64,000 bases of DNA from Allodiplogaster sudhausi (taxonomy: Eukaryota > Nematoda > Chromadorea > Rhabditida > Diplogasteridae), in assembly GCA_945643635.1 (NCBI GenBank), contig CALZFC010000040.1, forward strand, positions 284,501-348,500, given 5' to 3'. Shown piece after piece: positions 23,181 through 34,835 of this stretch. A model generated the notes under the pieces. The model did not search any database. It was not told the DNA's origin and saw only the letters and a program-made list of their open reading frames with translations. The translations under genes were made by a program, and so were the position numbers. How positions within the stretch are numbered: position 1 is the first letter of the stretch; every line of letters begins with the position of its first letter.

Positions 23181-25299
23181 ATGAACTGCCAGGATGAAGG
23201 GGAGGGGGGAGGACTCATCGGGGCAATGATTGCAGCAGAGAAGACGGAAAGCACTCTTTGCCTATTTATGGTTTAATGAAGCTGCCAGGCAATTAGGCTG
23301 CCACCAACAACCCTCCCTCAACAAGCAAGTAGGCACACCAGTCATGCCAAGCAGCACTGCTCTCCTTCTCTCTCTTTCTCTCTCTATCTCTCTTTCTCTC
23401 TCTCTCCTTCTCTCTCTCTTTCTCTCGTTCTCTCTCTCTTTTCTCTTCTTTCTCTCTTTATCTCTCTCTCCATCCACCACTTGTCTCATACATTCAAATT
23501 TGGCATTCTATACTGTCCTGATGCACTCGGGATGGACCTCGTTGGGGAAGATGTTGTGTAGCCTTGATAATGACAGAAGAGGGAAGATGAAGTTTTCGTG
23601 ATAAACGACGAGATAAAAGACAAAAGAGAGAATGATTTGAGCTTCGCCTGGCTGACGGTTCTCGCTGGAAGTCCTACACTCTGCTGCTGGGAGGGCCGCG
23701 CCACTCCAGAGCATCCGTTGACATACAAGTTGTTGATGTCAACGACAATCCACCCGTCTTCGTCGATGTACCGGTGGATATTCAACTTGAGGAGGTCAGA
23801 GAATTGTCAAAGAGTCAGGAATGAGAGAGGAAGGGATAGAGAGAGATAAAGAGAAAGTGAGAGGAATGTACATACATATGCATGTAGAGAGAAACAGGAG
23901 AAAAGATGGCCAGAGAAGACGATTCTGAAGGAACGAATTAAGATCATAGCCAGGAAACAGTGTATAGACTCAAATAAGTGCGTATGTATGTATGTATGTA
24001 TGTATGTATGTATGAATGAACATGCATACTGCAGTTCTCAATTTCTCTTACATGGCTGCTACGAATTGTTGATGTTGAAGGGAACGCGATTGGGCCATGT
24101 GATCGGGCGATTCAAGACAAGAGATGCAGATGCTGGAATTGACGGGCTCGCGAGATACGCAATCCTCCCGGTTCCATTCTTAGTCTCTCTTCATTTCTAC
24201 CTACATTTCTACCTTTCTACGTATCTCTCATTTCTCATTCTCTCCACCTTCCTCATGTCTCATGAAGCTGAGGTATACGAAACCCGAGTAGGCCTTCCTT
24301 TTTCGGTTGGCATTTCTCCGCTATGGGCACACATCAGAATTAACACGCTTTAGTGGACAAAGCGGTCATGATGATGAAGGAAGGGGTAGTAGAAGAGGGG
24401 ATGGAAGACTAGAACTGTTATATAAACTAGGCGAGTCATATCGACATTTATACTTTTGTTTGTATGTATGCAAATGAATTCCTCCCTGTTGCCCCAGGCG
24501 TCTTCCGCTGTGGCTGCCCGCCGCCTTGGCTGTGACGAGTCGGCGGGAGTGTGCGAGGGCGAGCTTTTCCTCTCGCGAGCCCTCTCGGCGGCCGACGCGG
24601 GCGTCGTGACTCTCTCGGCCTCCGATGGCAATCCCTCTTCTAATCGGAGTCACACAACGCTCGCCGAGATCACTGTAGAAGTGACTGTAGCTACGCTTGC
24701 TGTTCGCGCTGCTACTACCCAAGTCACTACTCCTGCTAACAAAGGAGAGTCAACGGCCACAACGCAGCCTTCAACAAGAAAACATCCAGGTAGTATGCTC
24801 GCATAAGTAAATTGTACTTGTCACTTGGGTCTTAAGATAATAACAGTGGCAATTTTAAGTCCATATCTGTAGTCATTTACAGGTTGTCGATTCACAACTG
24901 CTGAGGCTCACGCGCCCTTTATCTCACACTCCTTCCAGTTCGTTGTCACTGAAGAGACGAATGCAACATTTCCTCTCATTGTTAGCGAGACTAACAATAA
25001 CATTACGTTCAACGATCCAATATTGTTTCACTTTTGATTTATGCAGAAATAGTGATTTGTAAATAATTAATATCGCAAGGTTGACGAGGCGGCGGAGGAG
25101 TGGCGGCTGGCGCTCTCTCCGCCCGACGCGCGTCTCTCCGTGGACGGCACGGCACTCCGTGTCGGTGGCGTTGACCGCGAGGAAGTCGGCAGTGGCCGCC
25201 TCTCCTTCTCTGTCAATGCTACTCACTCGGGAAGTGGTGAATGCTTGGTCGCAAGTGTAACTCTCATCGTCGAGGTATTCGCTATCGTTTCTCTCTCTC

Positions 25300-25343
<44 letters not shown>

Positions 25344-26378
25344 GCGCTTCCTCTCGCTCTCTCTCTCTCACTCATCTCTGTCCCATTCAAATGCTTGTCT
25401 TGAGGATGCAAATGAATGGCCCCCGGTGTTCTCTCGTCCTTCCTACCACTTCGCTGTGACCGACGCGGCCGCCGGTGTCTTTGTTGGGCGCGTGGGCGCC
25501 TCGGACAACGACACGACGTCGCCGCTGAATACGGTAGTCTTCCAGTCGAGAGACGCGCGCTTCCGAGTTGACGAAAGAGGAAACATCTTCACCACTGAGC
25601 GATTTCCTGGTGCCTACCTTCACTTCTCTGTTTCTCAGTCGTTCTCTTTCATTCCTAACTAAATAAATACACATGTCTTTCAATCTTTTCTCATACGCTT
25701 CATATTTCAGCATCTGGAGTAGTCAATTCGACAACGTTCAGGATTTTCGCATCTGATGGCGGGAAGCCACCAAAGACCTCGTCCGTTCTTGTAAAAGTAG
25801 GTTTGAATAGATTTTTACAGAATCACAAAGGTTGAGTTACTAAGCGAGTGAGGGTATTGTGTGTATTGCAGACGGAATCTCCTCCTTTCAGATTGACTTG
25901 GCTGCTCTGGAAGAGATTCACGTCTCTCCGTCCGACCGGAGTTTCTCCTTGCGGAAGAGAGCAGAGAAAAAGCTGTTACCCCCATCGTCATTCACTCTTC
26001 TTCAGGCTACTTCAGAGGCTGGTGGCCGGGATGTCCGAGAGTACTTCGAGGTCAGCCTACAAAAGATAATAATATTATGGATGTGAATACCCCGTAACTC
26101 TCTTTATGTGACGAGACCAGTAGAGAAAGAGATGGAGGCGAGAGAGAGAGAGAGATAGAGAGAGAGAGCGATGGAAAGTGCGAGATAATGTGTCGGCCAT
26201 TTCGAGATTCCTACAGGTTAACGACAGCGGAGAACTGCTGTTCGCGCGGCCGCTTCCGGCCGAGCGAATCCGCCTCTGGCTCACTGCAACCATCAAAGAG
26301 GGCAACAAGGAAGAAGACGAGCCACGTTCGTGTTTCTCTCTTTCTCCTTCCTCTTTCTCTCTCCTTCGCTCTCTCCTA

Positions 26379-26421
<43 letters not shown>

Positions 26422-28703
26422 CCTCCTTCTCCTTCTCTCTCCATCGCGCTCTCTCTTCTCTCTCTCTCTCTCTCTCGTTCTCTTTCTTTTTTCCTCCTTC
26501 TCCATCTCCACTTTACAGGTAACCTTCTTCTCGTGGTCGATCGTCCTTATCCGTTCTCGTTCATTGAACCTCTCTATGATCTCAAGCTCGTGTCCGATGC
26601 CTTTCCTGTTGATTCAAGGATTCTCACTCCAAAATTTAATTATTCTTCGGGAAAGATTAGGTTTGGTTTTTCCTTTTCTTGTCTTTTCAGTCTGTCTGGC
26701 ACTCTCATTCTATTTCAGTGGTTCTGGCTGTTTAATTCTCTTTCCCTTTATCTCTCTCTCTCTTCTCAACCTCCTCCTCTCTCCTGCAGACTGTCCTTCC
26801 CTTCTCTGCCACCTTCTCTACCCCTATCGATCTCTCCTGACGGCGCTAGTGTCACTCTGACCTCCTCCTCATGGCGTGAGCAGTCGTCTCTCTCGCTTCC
26901 TCTCTCGGCTACCGATTCGGCTGGTTCTACCGCAACAACGACTCTCAGTCTGCATCTTCTACTCCCTCCCTCCACCACAACCACATCCAGTACCACAGAT
27001 ACGACAAGTGGGACTACACCCAAGTGCGCTGCCTGAAATCATGCTGTAGATTTGTTTAATTCAAAGGTTGTGCATACATATACATTTATATATACATATA
27101 TACATATGTAGGTACACAAATGTATGTAGTACAGTACCGCTCAGCGGCCAGAGGTCAATGCTATAGCGGCTATAGCGGTTATAGCCCAAAGAGGCCAAGC
27201 GAAATTAAGGCCTGTAACATTTTTGTTTTCAGAATTCATTGTTATTTCTGTCTTCAGGGCAATGTTCTGCATCCACTAAGCTCAAAAACTCTACAAAACA
27301 ATGCATATTTCGTTCGTAAAAAAATATATTCCGATGAGAGGAGAGGAGACAACCCGAAACTTTGTTTTCGAAATCGAAATGTGGCAACTTACAGAACACT
27401 ACTGAAAGCAATGAATTTTTATGGCATGGACTCTAACAACTCTTAAAAGCCGTCAAAATGTTTCCTAAAATTGTTTCGCGTTGGCTAAGATTATGGCCGC
27501 TATAGCATTGACCCCTGGCCGCTGAGCGGTACTGTACATACATACATATTTATGAAAACAAGGAATTATTGTTGACTGATGAGATTGAGATGAGTATATG
27601 TACATATATGTACATAGATACATACATATGTACATAAACATGTATATAGATATGTACATAGATACATAGTTCATAAGGTGTTGGATTCATTGTCACCCTT
27701 GCAGAATTCGCTTCGTGAAATCGTCGTTCCCTGTGTCACTTCCTTTCCACTTCCCTCTCGGCCGGTCACTCCCTCTTCCCTCTCCTCTCATAACCCCCTC
27801 TTCCTCCCTCGTCTTCTCCCTCTCCGAGCCCTCCACTCTCTTCTCTCTCAATCCTCAGACGGGTTCTCTCGTTCTTCGTCGTTCCATCGCCTCCACAGAT
27901 GAATCCCCCATCACCCTCACCATCTCTGTCCATGACAAGGCCTCTTCTTCTGTCCTCGACTCGGCAACGGTTCGTCATCCTCTCTTATCACCTCTTTCAT
28001 CTCTTAGCACTACAAAACCAGGTTTGTTGCACGACAATTTGTACTTGACAGATTCACAACATAAGACAAAAAATAGAATACCACTCAACGGAAGCCACCG
28101 CAGTCACTAATTAAATTAAAAGATTGCCGGATAAATACATATGAACATATATGTACATACATACATATCTAGGTTGTCATAACAATAGAGAAGCCGGCCC
28201 AACTAAGTGAAGCCTCACCACGAACGACCAAGACACCAATCAACCTCACTGCGAATGAGATGGACCCCATTGGCACTGTGGTGGGATACATTTAGTCTTT
28301 CATTCTCAATTACTGTAAATATACATACATACATATGTATGTACATGTATTTATGTACATGTTTGAAATTAAAGAAAGGAGAATACTGAAGTGTCAACTT
28401 GGTAGTTCAGATCGGTAAAGTGGAAGGGAAGAAGCCGGCGGGGAAGCTCACTTCTTCCGATGCACACTTCGGCGTCAGCGACAACAGCGACCTGGTTGTG
28501 ACGCAATCACTTCAGGGACTCGGCGGAAAGAAGGCGAGAGGGAGAGAAGAGAAAGAGAAAGAGACCAAGGGAATGAGAGAAGAGAAAGAGAAAGAGAAAG
28601 AGAAAGAGAGAGAGAAAGAGAAAGAGAAAGAGAAAGAGAAAGAGAAAGAGAAGAGAAAGAGAAAGAGAAAAAGAAGAGTAAAAGAAAGAGAAAGAGATAA
28701 GAA

Positions 28704-28755
<52 letters not shown>

Positions 28756-31700
28756 ATGTGTAGGTGTGCGTGGAGCTACGGCAGACTCTGGGTGGAAACT
28801 GGTCGTCTTCTCCGTTCTGTGTCCGAATTGCCCGCCGTCGGCCCGTGTGGACGGAGCCTTTGGAGGATGCCCGTTATTCCTTTGCAGAGAACAAACTGCA
28901 CGGCACCATCGCAACGCTCAAGGTGGTTTACTGGGACCGTGTCAGAATAGCAACGACATTCGCACAACGGACAATTGAGCAACGGAGCCGAATCGCAACG
29001 GAAGGGCGGCCATTTGAGCAGCAAGTCAAAATAGCAACAGGGAAATAGAGCAAAGGTGACAAACGAGCAATCAGGAAACAGAGCAACGCGACAAATGAGC
29101 AACCGGTCAACATTTGTGGTAGGGGGCCTATGAGACCTCACGGCTCCCGACCGCGACATTTGAGCAACGGGACAATTGAGCAACGGGCTAGATCTTCTTC
29201 CCTGGTATAGGGGTCTATGAGACCCAATGGGTCTCAACTGCGACATTTGAGCAACGGGACAATTGAGCAACGACATTTGAGCAACGGGCTGAAACTTTTT
29301 CTCTGGTATAGGGGAAGGGGGTCTATGAGACTCAATGGGTCCCGACTGCGACATTTGAGCAACGAGACATTTGAGCAACGACATTTGAGCAACGGGCTGA
29401 AACTCTTTCTCGGGTATATTGGGTGGGGCTATGAGACCCATTGGGTCCTGACTGCGACATTTGAGCAACGGGACAATTGAGCAACGGGCATAATCCTTTT
29501 CGCTGGTATACAGGGGGCCTATGAGGCCCAATTGGTCTGTTTGCCTTCACCTGAGACAATTGAGCAATGGGCTATATACATATAATTGAGTATTCATTTT
29601 GTCTATTATTAGGGGGATAAGAAGACATAATGTTGCTTGCAATGGGATATATGTACATATCTTACAATTAGCAATATGGTTCTTATGCGAGATACTCACA
29701 CTCAAAGTCCAGTCACAGGACTGCTCGTAGCGATTAGATGCCTTATGAAAAAGTAGCTTATTCTTAGTTTGGACCCTTCCGCCATTCCAAATAACTAATC
29801 AGGGACCCAATTTGCGGTCCTACTGGGACCTTTCCATCATAGTTGGTGCTAAAGTCACTTGATTTGCATACATTTGCATATTTTCACTCTTATTTTTATT
29901 CAAAGAACAGATCACTTTAGAAAGTTTCAATATTAAAAAAATTAAAGCAATTAATAATTTGTGACTCCTACTATGATTGAAAATTTGAGTTTATACAAAT
30001 CAAGTCTTCCAGTTTTTTTGTAGTTTCCAAGGCCTAATCCGTCATGTTTGAAATTTTTTTGATTTCAACGATCGAAAAGCAGAAAGGGGCCCAATAATTT
30101 TTTGAAAGAAAGTCATAGTTACCTTTCTTATGCGCTTTATAATTAACAATCGATGTAACTGTTCATAATTTAGTTTGCTCAACAAATAAAATCTTATGGT
30201 CATTGAATATTTTCGGTATGTCGCCGCCTACTGTGGATGGCAGAAAAATAATTCTTGGAAAAATGTTTTTGAGAAGGCCTTAGGATGCCACACAAACCCT
30301 GTGAATAAAGTTGATTAGAAAATAATTTTGCTCCCTGCACCCCCGTGTTCGAGTCTCCCAGATTGACTCTATTAACTGCAAGTACTGCCTATAACTGCAT
30401 GAGTGTCATACATAACAACCGTATTGCTAATCGTAAGATACATACATAAATACATACATATCCCATTGCAAAATTTTGGTGCAAGCAACATTGGGTCTTC
30501 TTATCACCCTAATACCAGACAAAATGAATTATATGTATAAATAGCCCATTGCTCAATTGTCTCAGGTGAAGGCAACAGGACCAATTGGGTCTCATAGGCC
30601 CCCTGTATACCAGCGAAAAGGATTATGCCCGTTGCTCAATTGTCCCGTTGCTCAAATGTCGCAGTCAGGACCCAATGGGTCTCATAGCCCCACCCAATAT
30701 ACCCGAGAAAGAGTTTCAGCCCGTTGCTCAAATGTCGTTGCTCAAATGTCTCGTTGCTCAAATGTCGCAGTCGGGACCCATTGAGTCTCATAGACCCCCT
30801 TCCCCTATACCAGAGAAAAAGTTTCAGCCCGTTGCTCAAATGTCGTTGCTCAATTGTCCCGTTGCTCAAATGTCGCAGTTGAGACCCATTGGGTCTCATA
30901 GACCCCTATACCATGGAAGAAGATCTAGCCCGTTGCTCAATTGTCACGTTGCTCAAATGTCGCAGTTGAGACCCATTGGGTCTCATAGACCCCTATACCA
31001 TGGAAAAGGATTTTGCCCGTTGCTCAATTGTCCCGTTGCTCAAATGTAGCAGTTGAGATCCATTAGGTCTATTGGGTCTCATAGACCCCTCCCTATACCA
31101 GGGAAGAAGATCTAGCCCGTTGCTCGTTTGTCTCGTTGCTCAAATGTCGCGTTCGGGACCCGTGAGGTCTCATAGGCCCCCTACCACAAATGTTGACCGG
31201 TTGCTCATTTGTCGCGTTGCTCTGTTTCTTGATTGCTCGTTTGTCACCATTGCTCTATTTCCCTGTTGCTCTTTTGACTTGCTGCTCAAATGGCAGCCCT
31301 TCCGTTGCGATTCGGCTCGGTTGCTCAATTGCCCATTGCTATAAGTACGTTTCTCAAATGTCCATTTTAACACGTATGGCTATAATGGTCGTTGCTATTC
31401 TGACACGGTCCCGAAATACTAGTTGTTTTGCTACGAGCTCGCCAATATATGCTACAAATATTAAAATTCCAAGGAATTGTACATGTATTTTGAAGGTGCG
31501 CGATGATCCTCCATTGCCTAGCGCGGTCATCTTCAGGAAGACAAATCCAGCCGATCAGGTATTGGAGAGAGAGCGAGAGAGAGAGAGGAGAGAGAGAGAA
31601 AGGAGGGAGTGAGTGACATGGACATTAAGGTATAAATGGTTAATAGTATATGTACATATGTATGCATGTACATATGTACATATGTATGTATGTACATACA

Positions 31701-33025
31701 TATGTAAACGCACGTACATCTGCATTCCGTCCTCTGCTCAGGCCTGGAAGTGGCTCCGTCTCAGCGAGGGCGGCTCCGTCGTACAGCTCCGTGCCTTTGA
31801 CCGCGAGTCGGCCGCCTCCCTCCGCGTGTCCATCCTCGCCTGTCTCGCTGTCGCCCCCTCCACCGCATGCACTCCGCGCACTTTCTATTTCGATGTCTTG
31901 GATGAAGATGACCACTGTCCCGTCTGGGAGCAGCAGGTCGAAGAGATATAAGGGAGAGAGCGAGTGACTGAGTGACAGGAAAAGATATGAAGATAAATGA
32001 AAGAGAGAGAGAGAGAGAGAGAGAATCCAATTTAAACGAAAACGAAAGATTCCAATTTCAGGAGTTGGTAGTGTCTCTGGTGGAGAACGACAGCAATCCG
32101 CTCCCGCGTCTCGTGACTCACTTGCCAAATGTTCGAGACGAGGACAGCAACGAAGAGAATCGGAAGCACTGCTTCTCTCTATCTTCCCCCTCCTCTCCCT
32201 CCCCCTCCTCCTCTCCCCCTCCTTCCCTCTTCTTCCTCAAGGCTCCCGACTCTCCTGAGATCTACACAAACACGTCATTTGATAGGGAAGCGGGTGCAGA
32301 GCATCGCATCGAGGTAGAAAACACAGGGGAATGAATAATAATTACACAATACGCATTAACCGAACAATTATCTCATAGAGAAAGTTACGTTTCATGAAAT
32401 ACTCCAATATTTAGGTGTTCGTCAGCGATTGTAAAGGGCAGTGTAGTCCGGCTGCACCCACGGCGAGGACTACGCTTCAACTAAGAGTTTTGGTTAGCAT
32501 AGAGAGAAAACTCTAGAGCAAGAGAACGACAAAGGGAGAGAAAGCGATTGCGAGAAAAAATAGAGAGAGAGAGAGAGAGCGGACGGGTTGCGAGAAACCG
32601 GCATTACTCTTGTAGATCGAAGACATAAACGACAACTACCCATCGTTCGGCTCCGCCCCCCTCCACCATGTGACGGTGCAGGCCGGCCAAGCCATCTCTG
32701 CCGGAGATTCCCTCGCTGTCCTCTCGGCCACCGATGCCGATGGGGATGCTGACGCACTCAGATATTCCATTAAGGGAGCTATTACAACTCCTGCGGGGGT
32801 TTGTTCTCTGGGGCTAGCAATTCAATTAATTGTGGAGTGAAGAAAAGTATACATTTTTTATCTAGTGGGTTGAACTGCATCGCCTTATTCTGCATAATTG
32901 AACCTTCTGAATGACTTCTCTCTCTCTCTCTCCTTTCTCTCTCTCTCCCTCCTCACTCTCTCTTTCTCCTCTCTCTCTCCCTCCTCACTCTCTCTTTCTC
33001 CTCTCTCTCTCCCTCTCTCTTTCTC

Positions 33026-33073
<48 letters not shown>

Positions 33074-34114
33074 TCTCAGACGGTGTCAGTGGATCGAGCA
33101 CCCTTCACAGTGAACGTGTCCTCGGGTGAGCTGACCGCCCGTCGTCCTCTCGAAGCGAAGAGCTACTCCTTCCGACTCTCCGTTGCTGACAGCGTCGGAC
33201 ACGAAGATGCCACGGAAGTTGTGGTAGCTCTCTTCTCTCTCTCTCTCTCTCTATCTCTCTCTTTCCCCCTCTCTCCCCTCTTCTCTTCATCTCTATCTCT
33301 CTCTCTTTTTTAGTCTCCCTCGCTCCCACTCTAGATTTCGGTGATCGAGTACAAGCAGCAAGCGGAGTTCGTCTTCGATTCGCCTCTTCAGAAGATCATA
33401 AGAGGAAGAAAGGAGATTACAGAGTTAGAAATTTCCCCTATTCATAGTTTCCATTCTCTCTCTCTCTCTCTCTCTGTGTCTATCTCTATCTCTCTCCATC
33501 TCCCTCTTCAGCCTTCTATCGGCCTGCACCTCCTTGGTTGCCGTGATCGACCGAATCCGTGAGAGTGGCAATCAAACGGTGGTGTTGGTGCACTTCATGA
33601 AAGGGAGCGAGCCAATGGCAATAGACGATTCAATCAGGTCGGCTGCTGTTGCTTGTTCATCTGATAGGCAATGAGAATGGTAGCAATAAAATGAAAAGTA
33701 CAGCCGCCTGGAGCGAACTCCTTCGCCTGGTCTCTACGAACTGCGCAATCGCTTCGGACTCCGCGAGCTGCCCTCTGTTCCTCAGGAGAATGTTAGTAGA
33801 GATGATGAATGTGGAGACATTGATATCTAATCTCCGTGTTCTTGGAGGAGTCCACTCAGCAGCAAGTGTTGCTGGCTGGGGCGGCAGCGGCAGCGGCAGT
33901 GCTGGGTCTGCTTCTGGCTCTGTTGTGCTGCCGTGGCTCGGCCCGTAGCCGCCTGCCCCCTCACCACCAACTCCGCCCCGCCCCCCTCGCGCGATGTCTC
34001 GCTCCCCTCGCGCACCACTCGGGCGCCGCCTCGCGACTCCCGTATTGGACGCAACTCTCTCCACCACAACCCAACTCGGTCAAGGAGGAGCCCCTCCAGT
34101 CTACCGAGCTGTAA
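22237..34114 (+). CDS. Large single-pass cadherin (protocadherin/Fat-like), 5' end not resolved
   Basis: Calcium-dependent adhesion receptor with many EC repeats. Supported exons include 22237-22496, about 23644-23796, 24080-24173, 24498-24789, 24892-24978, 25080-25274, 25405-25609, 25710-25795, 25870-26050, 26217-26323, 26519-26658, 26790-27020, 27703-27969, 28170-28290, 28410-28531, 28765-28922, 31496-31558, 31742-31936, 32061-32313, 32416-32491, 32616-32799, 33080-33225, 33336-33433, 33507-33636, 33689-33795 and 33863-34114. Cadherin signatures: VVDVNDNPPVFVDVP, DANEWPPVF, FASDGGKPP, FYFDVLDEDDHCPVW, IEDINDNYPSFG, LSATDADGDADALRYS. The last exon encodes one membrane helix (VLLAGAAAAAAVLGLLLALLCC is split over 33866-33930) and a tail of only about 65 residues without a recognisable catenin-binding region. 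Stop at 34112-34114. Several EC repeats have lost canonical calcium motifs. It could equally be a Cad99C/PCDH15-like or an orphan cadherin. Confidence 0.85.
23120..23178. repeat. (CT)n microsatellite in cadherin intron
   Basis: Nearly pure CT run between cadherin exons, one of many in this gene. Confidence 0.88.
27132..27534. mobile_element. Tc1/mariner-like MITE in a cadherin intron
   Basis: 403-bp element with long terminal inverted repeats starting CAGTACCGCTCAGCGGCCAG; the match runs about 40 bp with one mismatch in the first part. TA lies at both outer edges (27130-27131 and 27535-27536), the usual Tc1/mariner target duplication. No transposase frame is present. The interior shares a short motif, ATTCCGATGAGAGGAG, with the repeat in the ELKS intron. 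Confidence 0.8.
28552..28755. repeat. (GAAAGA)n/(GA)n satellite tract
   Basis: About 200 bp of pure purine on the + strand, first as a GAGAAA hexamer array (about 28590-28690) and then as (GA)n. It lies in the intron between cadherin exons 28410-28531 and 28765-28922, and ends a few bases before the latter. Confidence 0.9.
28933..31412. mobile_element. 2.5-kb palindromic foldback element with tandem-repeat arms
   Basis: Terminal inverted repeats start GGGACCGTGTCAGAATAGC (28933) and end with its complement (31412). Each arm is built of several tandem units of about 70-120 bp containing CTATGAGACC..TGGGTC, CATTTGAGCAACGGGAC and CAATTGAGCAACGGGC. The left arm runs to about 29720 and the right arm starts near 30400, with a unique AT-rich loop of about 0.7 kb. 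Long inverted repeats made of tandem subunits are the architecture of Foldback/Galileo-type elements. It has no transposase frame and fills almost the whole intron. I could not find a clean target duplication. Confidence 0.75.
31640..31708. repeat. ATGT/ACAT tetranucleotide repeat
   Basis: Imperfect array of TACATATGTATG-type units; each unit is self-complementary. Similar arrays lie at about 4136-4222, 23978-24012, 27066-27122, 27596-27668 and 28318-28352, all in introns of unc-5 and the cadherin. Confidence 0.8.
33005..33078. repeat. (CT)n tract serving as the pyrimidine tract of a cadherin exon
   Basis: An almost pure CT run ends in TGCTCTCAG directly in front of the exon that starts at 33080. 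The microsatellite therefore is the polypyrimidine tract of this 3' splice site. The same arrangement is seen before unc-5 exons at 7027 and 8407. Confidence 0.8.
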
Positions 34115-34835
34115 TGGAGCTCGGTCCTCTTCGTTTCATGGAAGCTTTAAGGGCCTTTAACCTTAAAATGCGAAGAACGCGAGTATGAGAGAGCTCAAGT
34201 CGACTCATCATTCCCTTGCTCCTATTTTGACTGATTCTTTGGAAGAGCTCCATTATTCAGCCAGCACTCGCACTCTCTCCACGGGTATCCTCTTCTTATC
34301 ATACACGTACTCTCTTACTCCTTCTGTCTTTCTCTGCTTTCTAGTCCTTCCTCTTCGTGCTCACATGTGGTCCACAGATTCGCTTTATTATTTCTATTTG
34401 TTTTATTACTATTAAAGAAAACGTATAAGCATTAAAAACTTTTATCGAGAAATGAAGGCACAATTACTGCTACCCCGCAAACGACATCTCTTAGTTTTGT
34501 GGGAAGAATAATAATAAAGTAGCATTGACACATGAAGACGAATACGATGAGATAAAATTAGCTAGAACAATGCATGTTTTTAATATAAAAAGTAGAATTA
34601 AAATTCTCGTCAGCTTGAAAACCGTACAAATAATATACAAATACAGAATCAGCAGCACAATCAATTTTGATTCATGGAGCAGAAATGATGAGGAATGAGC
34701 AGGAAAGAGACAAAGAGAGGAGAGTGAAGGGAGAGATAGAAACAGGAAAGACTAGATAACTGATCTAGGATTGGATATAAAATGGCTGAACGAATAATTA
34801 TTATCTGACTTAGAAGATCTCAAATGGATTATTCC
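34115..34835. other. Convergent 3' spacer between cadherin and ANKLE2
   Basis: AT-rich. An ATTAAA-type poly(A) signal lies near 34409 for the + strand cadherin transcript. No gene is recognised. Confidence 0.5.

Noticed and set aside
29150..29560. Regularly spaced repeats that might be taken for a CRISPR array
   Set aside because: The units are contiguous, of uneven length, mirrored at the other end of a palindromic element, and the locus is eukaryotic.
29217..31049. Repetitive open frames (SHRPP...VAQMS and LRHLSNGT types) in both strands
   Set aside because: They come from the tandem units of the foldback element and appear as mirror copies in both arms; there is no start context or domain.
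28919..31420. Target-site duplication for the 2.5-kb foldback element
   Set aside because: The flanks GGTTTACT and GAAATACT do not match well enough at any standard length.
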